From Prochlorococcus sp. AG-402-B05 (GTDB lineage: Bacteria > Cyanobacteriota > Cyanobacteriia > PCC-6307 > Cyanobiaceae): DNA of 64,000 nucleotides. The stretch spans positions 49,444 to 113,443 of the forward strand of contig QCHK01000005.1 in assembly GCA_003279635.1 (NCBI GenBank). Reading direction: 5' to 3'. The translations under genes and the position numbers were made by a program. Positions 8,403 through 18,613 of the stretch are shown one piece after another (position 1 is the stretch's first letter; the number at the start of each line of letters is the position of its first letter). The notes under the pieces are model-generated. The model saw only the letters and a list, made by a program, of their open reading frames with translations. It did not search any database and had not been told where the DNA came from.

Positions 8403-9617
8403 TTACAAATTTTTCACTAATAAGCTAAAAGTTAATTGTTTAAACCACTCAATATATTCTTTTGGACCATCATTAATAATCATATTGAATTTTAAATCAT
8501 CATTAGGATCACTAACTCCTTTCATATCAGTTCCATTTATTCTTGGTCTTAATACCTGATCGTTGCAGCTGTTAACAAATATAACTTGATTATCTTTCTT
8601 ATATGATTCTCCCAGCCTTTGGATCAATGTTAAGAAACCTCGATCACTTCCACCTCTTAACCAAGAATTATCTTTATTATCTTTAACCGAGGTTACTGTA
8701 TCGCCAACACCTACTAGAAGTGGCATTTGTTCGTGCGGTATTTTATCTCTGCAAAGCTTTATTAATTGAGCATGTGTCTTTGGAGCATTCCTGACATTGA
8801 AGTTTTCACCGAATGGATAAACGCCAGTTTTATTTGCTATGTATTTATTTAATAGAAATAAAAGGCCTGCTTCTTTTATTGCCCCTTTGATAATGAACTG
8901 AATATCTGTTGTTCCAAATTCATTTTGAGTTGAATATTTCATTATTTCTCTGCCATCTCTTATTCCTAGATTTGGCATCAAATGTAGATAAAAAGAATTA
9001 TCTAAGCCAACATTTTTAGATTCTTCTAGCAAATCATTCATTATTTTTTCCATAATCAATTGCAAATCTTTAACTTTTTGGAAATCATTTTTAACGTAGC
9101 TAAAGATTTCATTAAAGTTTAACGTAGGTGTAAAGCGTGTATCACATACAGCCACATCAATTAATTTATTTCTTTTCTCATTTGAAAGGTTTGGTAAGAA
9201 TTTTTTTAATTCATTAGTTAACATATATCTCATCATCTTTGGAACTTCTGCTAAAAAGTTAATCTCATTATCTTTGAGCCCTGGATGAGATAAATTACTA
9301 AATCTATCTTGATACTCAACTCCACATGCTGCAAGGCCAGGTAAGTAAAAGCCATTTTCTTTTGCAGTTATTTTCGAATTAAGTGCTTTTTCTACTAAAC
9401 GATTAACGCCTCTTTTGCCTTCATGCTCCCCGCAGGTTAGAACTGCAAACTTCTCTCTTAATCTTGAAACGTCCTTCACATATTCTTTGTTGATCTCTCT
9501 TTGGAGTGGGTCTTGAACTAGTGAGATACAAACGCCGTCAAGATCCTGAACTATTAGAATATTTTGTTCGTTTATTATAGTGTTAATAACTTCTTCTTTC
9601 ATCTTAAATATTTTCAT
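8403..9617 (-). CDS. stpA: Glucosylglycerol-3-phosphate phosphatase (StpA)
   Basis: Matches the salt-tolerance phosphatase family: an N-terminal HAD-like acidic motif (LIVQDLDGVCISLVQDPL, residues about 20-37), a middle block LPGLAACGVEYQDRF, and a C-terminal PLLVGVGDTVTSVKDN acidic motif. In this family the enzyme removes phosphate from glucosylglycerol-phosphate to make the osmolyte glucosylglycerol. 404 aa fits. The partner synthase GgpS is not in this window. It is divergent from a glycerol-3-phosphate-dehydrogenase-like gene, with a 163-base shared promoter region, which fits a glycerol-phosphate context. Two ATG codons are near the start (MKIFKMKEE); the first is kept. Confidence 0.82.
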   Translation of the reverse strand: MKIFKMKEEVINTIINEQNILIVQDLDGVCISLVQDPLQREINKEYVKDVSRLREKFAVLTCGEHEGKRGVNRLVEKALNSKITAKENGFYLPGLAACGVEYQDRFSNLSHPGLKDNEINFLAEVPKMMRYMLTNELKKFLPNLSNEKRNKLIDVAVCDTRFTPTLNFNEIFSYVKNDFQKVKDLQLIMEKIMNDLLEESKNVGLDNSFYLHLMPNLGIRDGREIMKYSTQNEFGTTDIQFIIKGAIKEAGLLFLLNKYIANKTGVYPFGENFNVRNAPKTHAQLIKLCRDKIPHEQMPLLVGVGDTVTSVKDNKDNSWLRGGSDRGFLTLIQRLGESYKKDNQVIFVNSCNDQVLRPRINGTDMKGVSDPNDDLKFNMIINDGPKEYIEWFKQLTFSLLVKNL

Positions 9618-9753
9618 AAAAGAAGCCTTTAAATATTAGTTTACTCTAGTTCAAAGGAAGATACACTTTCTTGATAGTTATTGTTCTTAAATAATTATAT
9701 AGATATATATTCAGTATAGTAAAATCTATTTATAAAAGTTTCTAATTATTGTA

Positions 9754-9759
9754 TATAAT
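9754..9759 (+). promoter_or_regulatory. -10 box for the GpsA-like gene
   Basis: A perfect TATAAT preceded by TGTA lies 21 bases before the GTG start. Transcription would begin near 9766, leaving a leader of about 15 bases with no Shine-Dalgarno sequence. The same 163-base region must also drive divergent stpA. Confidence 0.5.
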
Positions 9760-9780
9760 GTAATTGAATGAAAATAAACT

Positions 9781-11322
9781 GTGTTTGATAAGAATTTAAG
9801 TAATAGCTTTTTTGCTGAGCCTTATTCAAGTGGGCCTATAGCAATAAGAATTAGAGAGGTTTTGAATGGAAAAGTCGGATTTTACAGTGTCGGCTTATAT
9901 CCTGCCTCTCTTGCCTATAACTGTGCGTTGCAAAATGAAGGCTTCAACATTCTTTTAGCCCCAAGAGACGGTAGAGAACTTTTTGGAGCTTTTTCTGATT
10001 TTGATCTCTCTGAAATGGATAACGGTATAAAAAATAAAATTGAATCTATGGCAATTTCAAATGAAGATAAATCAGGCAGATATAATACTCTTAAGGATTT
10101 ATTGATTAACTGTGAATTAGTTGTTTTGGGTTCAAATAGTAAACATATAATAACTGACGTTGATTTAGCATTCAAACTCAAAAGAGAGCTTAATCGAGAT
10201 AATGTTTTAATTGCATGCTTGGTTGGATCATTTTGCCATGATCATAATTTGAACGAATCTTTTGTGTTGTGCGAAAAATTAAATAATCTAGCTTTCTTTT
10301 CAGGTTTTCATCGACACGGAGCTCTTCGAAACCCATTAGATAGTTTTACTGCTAATTTTTGTCATCCAGACGCTATGAATGCAATATTAGGTGCAAAATT
10401 ATTAAATAAAATATCACCAAATATTCAAGTTTCTGCAGGTATACATAATGTTGAAGGTCAATACATTAAAGCTGCTAAAAACATATCTTCTATCTTTGCG
10501 GGTTTTGGTCATACTTTTCATAAGAATAATCCTGGATTGCTACCAACTTTATTAACTTTATTATTAGATCAATGTCTAGATCAGGCTGCCTACGTTTCAA
10601 TGAGTCGAAAAGATAGGGAAGATTTATATTCTAAACAACCTTTTCCTATTACCGAACTTGGATATGGCGTCCAACGCATAGAGGCTTCCTATATTAAGGA
10701 TGGAGATTTTGTTCAGATTAGAGATCATACTTTTACTCAACTTACAGCTATGGTTGCGGATGTGAGAGGGAGCATGATGTTGCCTGTTAGTGGTAACCCA
10801 ACTAGGAATTTTCAAGCTGGTCAAGTCCTTGCTGACAAGATGATTGAGTATAAAAGATGTCCAAAAGGTGTAGATGAATTTATAGAATGGTGCGAAAGAT
10901 CTGGTCTTAAACGTGGTGCTTTAGAAGGAATAAACTCTTTGAGTTATTGGCCAAATATCTTAAGGAAGTATTCAATACCCTTGAATAATTCATCAATGAT
11001 TAATCTTTTATATATGTGTATATTGGGACCTGTTGAGATTAAAAAATATATTTATAATGTTATGTCAAGTAGCCGTGAATTAGCTAACTATTGTCAAGAA
11101 TCTGTTAAGTCATTACAGAGCAAGAAAATATCTGAATCGCTAGATAATTTCCATTTAGAAACTTCTGTTGATTTTGTAACAAAGTCACTAACTGATGAAG
11201 ATAAATTATTTTTTGAATTTAATGATATTGGCTTTGATAATCCACTAGGAGCACAAAATAAGCCGATTTATAATAAAGTTATTGATTACATGGAGACCTA
11301 TTTATTAGAATCTAATCTATAA
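9781..11322 (+). CDS. Glycerol-3-phosphate-dehydrogenase-like protein with C-terminal extension
   Basis: I first read this as unknown, but three blocks parallel GpsA: an N-terminal nucleotide-binding turn (VGFYSVGLYPASLAYNCAL), a second-domain block IHNVEGQYIKAAKNISSIFAGFGH (compare the GVE..GALKN..AIAAG catalytic helix, with Lys and Asn kept), and RGSMMLPVSGNPTRNFQAGQVLAD (compare GDL..TC.S..SRN..FG). The usual GxGxxG has become GxYxxG. It is 513 aa rather than about 330, with roughly 170 extra C-terminal residues. It may act on glycerol-phosphate or a related polyol-phosphate in the cytoplasm. GTG start; the kinase gene follows after 10 bases. Confidence 0.6.
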   Translation: MFDKNLSNSFFAEPYSSGPIAIRIREVLNGKVGFYSVGLYPASLAYNCALQNEGFNILLAPRDGRELFGAFSDFDLSEMDNGIKNKIESMAISNEDKSGRYNTLKDLLINCELVVLGSNSKHIITDVDLAFKLKRELNRDNVLIACLVGSFCHDHNLNESFVLCEKLNNLAFFSGFHRHGALRNPLDSFTANFCHPDAMNAILGAKLLNKISPNIQVSAGIHNVEGQYIKAAKNISSIFAGFGHTFHKNNPGLLPTLLTLLLDQCLDQAAYVSMSRKDREDLYSKQPFPITELGYGVQRIEASYIKDGDFVQIRDHTFTQLTAMVADVRGSMMLPVSGNPTRNFQAGQVLADKMIEYKRCPKGVDEFIEWCERSGLKRGALEGINSLSYWPNILRKYSIPLNNSSMINLLYMCILGPVEIKKYIYNVMSSSRELANYCQESVKSLQSKKISESLDNFHLETSVDFVTKSLTDEDKLFFEFNDIGFDNPLGAQNKPIYNKVIDYMETYLLESNL

Positions 11323-11332
11323 AATAAACCCT

Positions 11333-12496
11333 ATGGACTTTGAACAAATAAGTTTGATCACTTCCAATTTTTTTGATAATAGTAAACTTTTAAATGTAGA
11401 TTCTATAGATTCTGGCCTTATAAATAAAACGTATATTATTGAACATATAATTAATGGGAATAAATCTAAATTTGTTTTACAGTGTCTTAGTAATATATTT
11501 GAACCCTATGAGAAAGTTATTATGAATCACAAATTAATAACTGATCATTTTAAAAATAAAAGTAAAGGAAATTATCTTAAATCTAGTAATCAAAGATGGG
11601 AAGTTCCATGTTTGATAAAGTGTAATTCTAATAACCTTTTTGTATTTCCTTTTTGCTCAGGTTTTTGGCGAGCTATGGAATATATTGATGACACTCTTAA
11701 CTTTAATATTGTAGAAGATAATAAAATGGCTTATCAAGCTGGTCTTGGTCTTGCTAAGTTTCATGAAACATTCTCCGATATTGACCTTGCAAAATTAGAA
11801 AATACTTTTAAAGACTTTCATGATACAAAAAAATATATTGATCAATTTAATATGACTGTTAATGATTTTAATTTTATTAAATTAGACGATAATGTAAATA
11901 AAAGAGTTCAAAACTTAATTGATAGTTTATCCAATCATATCTTATATGTTGAATCTTTATTAGGATATTTAAAGAAAACATCAATACAACCTTGTTTAAT
12001 TCATGGTGATCCTAAGTTAAGTAATTTTCTCTTTGATATTCAATATAAATATGTCGTTTCTTTAGTTGATTTAGATACTGTATCTTCTGGTTGTTTACCT
12101 ACTGATTTAGCTGATTGTATTCGATCCATTTGTAATATTGCTGGGGAGAATCCAGATAATATAGAGAATGTTTCTTTTGATGTTAATTGTTGTAACTATC
12201 TTCTCAAAGGTTATTTCTCGACTTCTAATAAGAATTGTGATTACGGTTTTGGACTCCTTCCCGAATTTATTTATTTGATAATTGTTGAATTAATTATTAG
12301 ATTCCTGAATGACTTTTTACAATCAAATAGGTACTTCAAAGTAAAATATCAAACTCACAATCTATATAGAGCAGAGGTTCAATATCGATTGCTTTCTAGT
12401 TTCATTACTCAAATGCCTACTTTGTCAAATTCACTTCATGGAATTGGGATTTCTTCAAACTCTAATTTTGTCTCCGATGTACAAAATATTGTTTAG
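11333..12496 (+). CDS. APH-fold small-molecule kinase
   Basis: Aminoglycoside-phosphotransferase-type fold: a catalytic loop CLIHGDPKLSNFLFD (HGDxxxxN, near residues 222-236) and VVSLVDLDTVSSGCLPTDLADCIRS, the DxD-type metal-binding segment. The N-terminal lobe begins with SGLINKTYIIE, the nucleotide-binding hairpin. Relatives include N-acetylhexosamine kinases and homoserine kinases of the ThrB2/APH type, so the substrate is open. 387 aa is on the long side. It lies 10 bases after the GpsA-like gene and almost certainly shares its transcript. Codon use is AT-rich like its partner. Confidence 0.72.
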   Translation: MDFEQISLITSNFFDNSKLLNVDSIDSGLINKTYIIEHIINGNKSKFVLQCLSNIFEPYEKVIMNHKLITDHFKNKSKGNYLKSSNQRWEVPCLIKCNSNNLFVFPFCSGFWRAMEYIDDTLNFNIVEDNKMAYQAGLGLAKFHETFSDIDLAKLENTFKDFHDTKKYIDQFNMTVNDFNFIKLDDNVNKRVQNLIDSLSNHILYVESLLGYLKKTSIQPCLIHGDPKLSNFLFDIQYKYVVSLVDLDTVSSGCLPTDLADCIRSICNIAGENPDNIENVSFDVNCCNYLLKGYFSTSNKNCDYGFGLLPEFIYLIIVELIIRFLNDFLQSNRYFKVKYQTHNLYRAEVQYRLLSSFITQMPTLSNSLHGIGISSNSNFVSDVQNIV

Positions 12497-12550
12497 GGTT
12501 TCACATAATCCAACTTATCACTAAAGTAAAAACGATATTTATTTTTTCTT

Positions 12551-13246
12551 GTGGCAAAGGAATTAACCCATAGAGCCGATGAGCTTAAACAATTAGGTTG
12601 GAATCAGGAAGATTTGTACAAATATATTGAGTTATGGGATTACAGACAAAGATGGGGCTCTATAAATCTAGAGAGAGAAGATAGGTTGTTTCTAAGAAAA
12701 GCAGAATCTTTATTGCCTGAAATTTCTAAAAGCAAAGTTTCAGTTAAAAAACCTCTCAAGGAAAAGTCATATTATTGCTGGATTCAGTTTTTTCTGAATG
12801 AAATGAATGATTTTGAGTTGAATGAAAATTTAGACGATGGCATGAGAGGGGTTTGGCCTATTTTTCTAGAGGAAGAACTTCGAGTAATTGATTATTTTGA
12901 ACCAGTTTTAGGCTTGCCGGATACAATTAAGGCTAAATTAATCGGCCCAATTAGAGAGGACTTGGCCAAAACAGCTTTAGAAATCTACAAAGAATCAGTT
13001 ATTACAAAGCAATTTGATTTCCAAGGGGTTTTGGCTAATGCAAAATCCAGTGGCAAAAACTCTAGTTGGAGATCTCTTAGAGATGGTGATTTTGAGAGCA
13101 ACCAAGACTATCAAATTATTGATAAAAACAAAGTTCTTGAATTCCGTAAGAAAGTCAATGAAAAGCTTTTATCATTTATAAAAGAGAATTTACCATCTCT
13201 AGCTGAGTCAGATAAATCTTTACCTCCTAATGATTGGATAAATTAA
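12551..13246 (+). CDS. Conserved cyanobacterial protein, unknown
   Basis: A soluble, charged 231-aa protein beginning MAKELTHRADELKQLGWN, with several Trp residues (ELWDYRQRWGSINLEREDR; SYYCWIQFFLNEMNDFE; MRGVWPIFLEEELRV). No transmembrane segment or signal peptide is visible. The pattern reminds me of conserved hypothetical proteins found only in cyanobacteria, but I cannot attach a function. GTG start; it lies between the kinase gene and metY and is followed 19 bases later by metY, so it may be cotranscribed with the methionine genes. Confidence 0.7.
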   Translation: MAKELTHRADELKQLGWNQEDLYKYIELWDYRQRWGSINLEREDRLFLRKAESLLPEISKSKVSVKKPLKEKSYYCWIQFFLNEMNDFELNENLDDGMRGVWPIFLEEELRVIDYFEPVLGLPDTIKAKLIGPIREDLAKTALEIYKESVITKQFDFQGVLANAKSSGKNSSWRSLRDGDFESNQDYQIIDKNKVLEFRKKVNEKLLSFIKENLPSLAESDKSLPPNDWIN

Positions 13247-13259
13247 TAGCCAATTCTGA

Positions 13260-14624
<1,365 letters not shown>

Positions 14625-14630
14625 TTTTCC

Positions 14631-14638
14631 AAGGAGGT
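14631..14638 (+). promoter_or_regulatory. Strong Shine-Dalgarno before metA
   Basis: AAGGAGGT lies 8 bases before the metA ATG and complements the 3' end of 16S rRNA almost perfectly. Most genes in this window show no such site, so metA is probably translated efficiently within the metY-metA operon. Confidence 0.8.
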
Positions 14639-14646
14639 ATATAGAT

Positions 14647-15540
14647 ATGGCTTTAATACTTCCTCGTAGTTATCACAAAATTTCATCGATAGAAAAAAAT
14701 CATATTTCATGGATTGAGCCTGAATTAGCAGAAAGACAGGATATTAGACCTCTTAGGATTGGCATATTAAATATTATGCCTTTGGGAAAACAATATGAAT
14801 TTAATTTATTACACCCTTTAGGACTGTCTCCTCTACAAATAGAACCTATATGGATAAGATTGAAAACCCATTCATATAGAACTTGGGATCTAGAACACCT
14901 GAAAAATTTATATGTTCATTGGGAGGAGGCAATGTCTCCAACTCCTCTTGATGGGTTGATTATTACTGGAGCACCTGTTGAGCACCTTCAGTTTGAAGAA
15001 GTTCATTATTGGAAGGAATTAGTAAATCTAATTGAGGAAGCAAGATTAAAATGTGCAAGTACACTAGGATTGTGTTGGGCTGGTTTTGCAATGGCTTATA
15101 TGGCTGGAGTTGAGAAAAAAAATTTTAATAAAAAGCTTTTTGGTGTATATCCAATGAGGAGTCTTGTACCTAGCCATTCTTTAATGGGGACACAGGATGA
15201 TGAGTTCTTATGTCCCCAAAGTAGGCATGCTGGGTTGCCTGATATTGAAATGGAAAAAGCAGAACAAAAAGGCAAGCTAAGATTATTGGCTCATGGAGAA
15301 AAAGTAGGCTACACAATTTTTGAAACACCTGACCAGAGGCAATTAATGCATTTAGGACATCCTGAATATAATGTTGATAGATTGAAATCTGAGATGGAAA
15401 GAGATAAGAAAAGAGGTGATGTACCTCCTCCAGAAAATTTTGATTTGACCAAATCAAATACTTCGTGGCGATCACATAGAAACTTATTATTTCAACAATG
15501 GTTGTGGTTCTGTTATCAACGTGTAAGCCTAAGTGTTTAA
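14647..15540 (+). CDS. metA: Homoserine O-acyltransferase (MetA type)
   Basis: Class I glutamine-amidotransferase-like MetA fold: IGILNIMPLGKQYEFNLLHPLG, then GLIITGAPVEHLQFEEVHYW, the nucleophile in TLGLCWAGFAMAYM and the His/Glu pair in MHLGHPEYN. It transfers an acyl group from acyl-CoA to homoserine. The family is historically called succinyltransferase, but the adjacent metY argues for acetyl-CoA; Glu in the GAPVE position also fits acetyl-type members. 297 aa is normal. ATG start behind a strong ribosome-binding site. Confidence 0.92.
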   Translation: MALILPRSYHKISSIEKNHISWIEPELAERQDIRPLRIGILNIMPLGKQYEFNLLHPLGLSPLQIEPIWIRLKTHSYRTWDLEHLKNLYVHWEEAMSPTPLDGLIITGAPVEHLQFEEVHYWKELVNLIEEARLKCASTLGLCWAGFAMAYMAGVEKKNFNKKLFGVYPMRSLVPSHSLMGTQDDEFLCPQSRHAGLPDIEMEKAEQKGKLRLLAHGEKVGYTIFETPDQRQLMHLGHPEYNVDRLKSEMERDKKRGDVPPPENFDLTKSNTSWRSHRNLLFQQWLWFCYQRVSLSV

Positions 15541-15584
15541 CTTTCTTAGATTTACCAGGGATTAGCTTTTGGTTAAAAAATTGA

Positions 15585-16844
15585 CTATTTTAATGAAGGC
15601 ATTATATTTCTTGGGTCATGAATGGCTTTGATCTCTTGTAAATTTGGGAGCCAATCTTTGAATGCGGATGATAATTCTTTTTTATGCCATTCTAAATGTG
15701 GGTGTATTTGCGCAAGATGAACCCCAGGGCATATGAATTCTAGATTATTCCAACACTCTTTCATCCATTCCAGAGTTCTTTTTCTCTTCGCTTGATTGTG
15801 GGCTTCCCAAGCACCGTTAATCCAAGGTTTCCAGATTGCATCACGATGAATAAATGAAGTGTCAAGATCATTTAAATGTGTTAAACCTCCTAATTGTTGA
15901 GAAGCTATATAACAACTTTTGTTCGGCCTTTTATTTATTAATTTTTTAAGGATTTTTAATACTTGTTGATTTCTTTCTTGCCAAGCAGGGCCTAACAAAC
16001 CAAGTACTTCGGAATGATTTGAATTACTATAATTATTATTATTTCCAAAGCTTAGATCAGGTAAAGACTTCATATTGTTGAATTTATTAATATTTCTATT
16101 TCGAGAGAATGGCAATTTTTCTAATAATTTAATCATAACGGATTCATCATCAGTATTTTTGACTTCACCAATTGCATGAGCAAAAATATCGTCTCCATAT
16201 ATCCATTGAAGGCTAAGAGAATTAGGCCAACTTTCGGCTTGATTAATACATTCAGATAGCTGAGAAAATGTAAGATTTGCCTTCCAACTTAGTAGTGGTC
16301 TTAATGGCTGAGTCTTTAACTTTACCTGTGTGATTATCCCAAGAAATATAGCTGCTCCGCAAAGGGCTTTCCATTCATTAGTCAATTCTTTTTTCGTATT
16401 TGGTCGTAATAAATGAAACTCTTTTCCATTTCCCCAAAAACCCTTAACCTCAATGATTTGATCAATTGCTAATCCTTTGCTCCTACTGAGTGGACTTATT
16501 CCACCGGTCAAGATATATCCCATTCCTGTATTTCCAGATAAACCAATTGGAAAACTTCTTTTATGCTCTGCAAGAAAAGAGCATAATTCTCCCATCGTTA
16601 CCCCGGCTTCAATTTCTACATGCTTTTTGTCTGAATCGAAAGATATATTTTGGTAGTTTTTTCTTAGGTCTAAAATCCAATGTTTATCTGCGGCGGCTCT
16701 ACTTGTGGTTCCTCCACTAGATACTAAAAATGAACTGGAAGTTTGTTGGGATGATCTCAGTGATTGAAAAAATTCTGAGTTTACATTTTCAAAAATCCCA
16801 AGGACATCACTATCATTGGAATTCTGATTTTGTAGTGTTATCAA
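15585..16844 (-). CDS. FAD-linked oxidase (VAO/glycolate-oxidase type)
   Basis: An N-terminal FAD-binding type 4 domain is visible: SSGGTTSRAAADKHWILDLRKN, VEIEAGVTMGELCSFL, PIGLSGNTGMGYILTGGISPLSRSKGLAIDQI and CGAAIFLGIITQVKLKTQP. The C-terminal half (WAGR-like cap and substrate domain) is Trp-rich and ends in HDPRNIMPSLK, the common terminal motif of these oxidases. 419 aa fits a single-subunit enzyme. Likely substrates are hydroxy-acids or sugars; I cannot choose. Convergent with metA and divergent from cbiX. Confidence 0.82.
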   Translation of the reverse strand: MITLQNQNSNDSDVLGIFENVNSEFFQSLRSSQQTSSSFLVSSGGTTSRAAADKHWILDLRKNYQNISFDSDKKHVEIEAGVTMGELCSFLAEHKRSFPIGLSGNTGMGYILTGGISPLSRSKGLAIDQIIEVKGFWGNGKEFHLLRPNTKKELTNEWKALCGAAIFLGIITQVKLKTQPLRPLLSWKANLTFSQLSECINQAESWPNSLSLQWIYGDDIFAHAIGEVKNTDDESVMIKLLEKLPFSRNRNINKFNNMKSLPDLSFGNNNNYSNSNHSEVLGLLGPAWQERNQQVLKILKKLINKRPNKSCYIASQQLGGLTHLNDLDTSFIHRDAIWKPWINGAWEAHNQAKRKRTLEWMKECWNNLEFICPGVHLAQIHPHLEWHKKELSSAFKDWLPNLQEIKAIHDPRNIMPSLK

Positions 16845-16940
16845 ATTTCTAATAATCGGCTCCTTTTTCTATAATGAATTTCTTAAGTTAGTATTTTATA
16901 AAACTATATTCAATTAAAGTAGATTATTGGCTAAAATATT

Positions 16941-17948
16941 TTGATTCCCTCTGCATCAATTAACTATAAATATCCGTCTAATATTGGAATTTTGTTATGC
17001 GGCCATGGTAGTAGAGATCCGCAAGCAGTAAAAGAGTTTATAAATGTAGTTAATAAAATAAAAGCTAGAATACCTGACATCCCAGTTGAACTCGGTTTCC
17101 TAGAATTTAATCGACCAATAATTAGTGAGGCCCTAGATCAGCTTAGGAATTTGGGAGTTGAGAGAGTGATTGCTTTACCCGCCATGTTATTCGCTGCCGG
17201 GCATACTAAAAATGATATCCCTGCGGTTTTGAATAAATACTCCGCTGATCATGGACTTCTAATTCAATATGGCAGGGAGCTTGGTTTGAATTCTTTGATG
17301 ATTGGAGCAGCAGGAGCAAGACTCAAAGAAACAATTGATAGTAATCCAATATTTCCTCTTCATGAAACATTACTTGTCGTGGTAGGTAGGGGATCGTCCG
17401 ATCCAGACGCTAATTCAAATGTGTGTAAGATTACAAGGATGCTTGTTGAGGGATTTGGTTTTGGATGGGGAGAAACTGTTTTTTCAGGAGTAACATTTCC
17501 CCTCGTTGATCCTGGCCTGAGACATGCTCTCAAACTAGGTTTTAAAAGAGTAATTCTCTTGCCTTATTTTCTTTTTTCTGGAGTTTTAGTAAGTCGCGTT
17601 AGAGAACATTCCATAAGAGTTGCAAATGATAATCCTGATGTGAAGTTTCTAAACGCAAGTTATTTATCAGACCAGGATTTAGTCATTGATACTTTTATGG
17701 AAAGAATTCAAGAAGTTTTTGATGGAGAGAATTTTATGAACTGTGCTTTATGTAAATATCGTTCTAATTTATTAGGTTTTGAAAGCGAGGTTGGATATGA
17801 GCAGATTAGTCATCATGATCATGTTGAAGGTTGTCTAGACATTCGACGAGAAGAGAAAGAGCATAATCACGCACATGAACATTTTCCTTATCCACATGCA
17901 AAGCATCCTTTAGGACCTGTCACGCTTCCCTCTTTAAATAAAAGCTAA
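16941..17948 (+). CDS. cbiX: Sirohydrochlorin chelatase-like protein (CbiX/SirB)
   Basis: Two tandem CbiX-type repeats: the first starts GILLCGHGSRDPQAVKEF with metal-site AMLFAAGHTKNDIP, the second LLVVVGRGSSDPDANS with LPYFLFSGVLVSR. The enzyme inserts cobalt or iron into sirohydrochlorin, feeding cobalamin or siroheme. After a Cys pair (NCALCKYRSNLLG) the C-terminal 50 residues are His-rich (HHDHVEG, HNHAHEHFPYPHAKH), a likely metal reservoir. 335 aa fits long-form cyanobacterial chelatases. TTG start. The class II reductase nrdJ in this window needs adenosylcobalamin. Confidence 0.88.
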   Translation: MIPSASINYKYPSNIGILLCGHGSRDPQAVKEFINVVNKIKARIPDIPVELGFLEFNRPIISEALDQLRNLGVERVIALPAMLFAAGHTKNDIPAVLNKYSADHGLLIQYGRELGLNSLMIGAAGARLKETIDSNPIFPLHETLLVVVGRGSSDPDANSNVCKITRMLVEGFGFGWGETVFSGVTFPLVDPGLRHALKLGFKRVILLPYFLFSGVLVSRVREHSIRVANDNPDVKFLNASYLSDQDLVIDTFMERIQEVFDGENFMNCALCKYRSNLLGFESEVGYEQISHHDHVEGCLDIRREEKEHNHAHEHFPYPHAKHPLGPVTLPSLNKS

Positions 17949-18316
17949 TTCTAAAAAAAATAGGTTTAAATTAGAGAATCATTTGTCTATTTCTTGCTTG
18001 CGTCGCAAGGGACTCGTTATTTATACATTTTTTTAATGTTTAGTTTCGGCTCTTTTCCCCAAGTAATTTCCACAACTAGTGAAGAGTTTTCCACTAAAAA
18101 AAAACCAAAACTCTAGTTATCGTGATGGACTTGTGGGATTCAATAGATATTTTAATAGTAATTTACACTTAGATGCTTTATGCAAAGAAAACTAATTCAT
18201 TTCATATCAATCCTTCTCGAAGGATTGATATGAAATGAGTCTAGCTCTGTCTCGGATTTTCGGTTCAGCTTTTCTTTATCTTTGACGTTTTATAGAAAAT
18301 TTAAGATCCTTATCTC
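17949..18316. other. Intergenic stretch with a 20-bp perfect hairpin
   Basis: No convincing gene is seen in these 368 bases. They contain the palindrome listed separately at 18197-18238 and, upstream of it near 18070-18118, a looser inverted repeat (AACTAGTGAAGAGTTTT against AAAACTCTAGTT) around a run of nine A. Confidence 0.6.
18197..18238. repeat. Perfect 20-bp palindrome with 2-base centre
   Basis: TCATTTCATATCAATCCTTC is followed after TC by its exact reverse complement. There is no T-tract on either side, so it is not a standard intrinsic terminator. It lies 79 bases before the DUF2811 gene and 249 after cbiX. Confidence 0.85.
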
Positions 18317-18613
18317 ATGAAGTCCGAGCTATTTAGAAAGGAAATGGAGTTTAATCAAATTGAAACTCGTATTGATGAGATAAAAACAGATGAGGTTAAA
18401 TATTGTGAAAATGACTTGGACCTAATGTCTATAAGTCTTGAAGCTGAGGTACCTGAAGCTCTTTATATAGGTATGAAGGATTTTATATGTGGGAATGAGA
18501 ATTGGGATCAATCAAAGCTTATTAGCTCAGCAATCGCAAATTTTCTCTTTCAAAATGGTTCTGATGATAGGGCTGTTACCGAAAAATACTTAAATGATAT
18601 TTTTAACCTTTAA
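18317..18613 (+). CDS. DUF2811-type small protein
   Basis: The C-terminal 60 residues (SISLEAEVPEALYIGMKDFICGNENWDQSKLISSAIANFLFQNG) match the short cyanobacterial DUF2811 pattern: a strand of the form V-S-L-x-A-E-V-P-E-x-L followed by a helical D-x-x-W-D-Q-x-K-L segment. The layout resembles a ribbon-helix-helix-like or small accessory fold; no function is known to me. The N-terminal 35 residues are acidic and poorly conserved in appearance. ATG start. The last 11 bases overlap the 3' end of the convergent GMC oxidoreductase gene. Confidence 0.65.
   Translation: MKSELFRKEMEFNQIETRIDEIKTDEVKYCENDLDLMSISLEAEVPEALYIGMKDFICGNENWDQSKLISSAIANFLFQNGSDDRAVTEKYLNDIFNL

Noticed and set aside
17949-18316. 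Replication origin or DnaA-box cluster
   Set aside because: TTTCCACAA and TTTTCCACT occur but no cluster of DnaA boxes and no dnaA or dnaN gene nearby.
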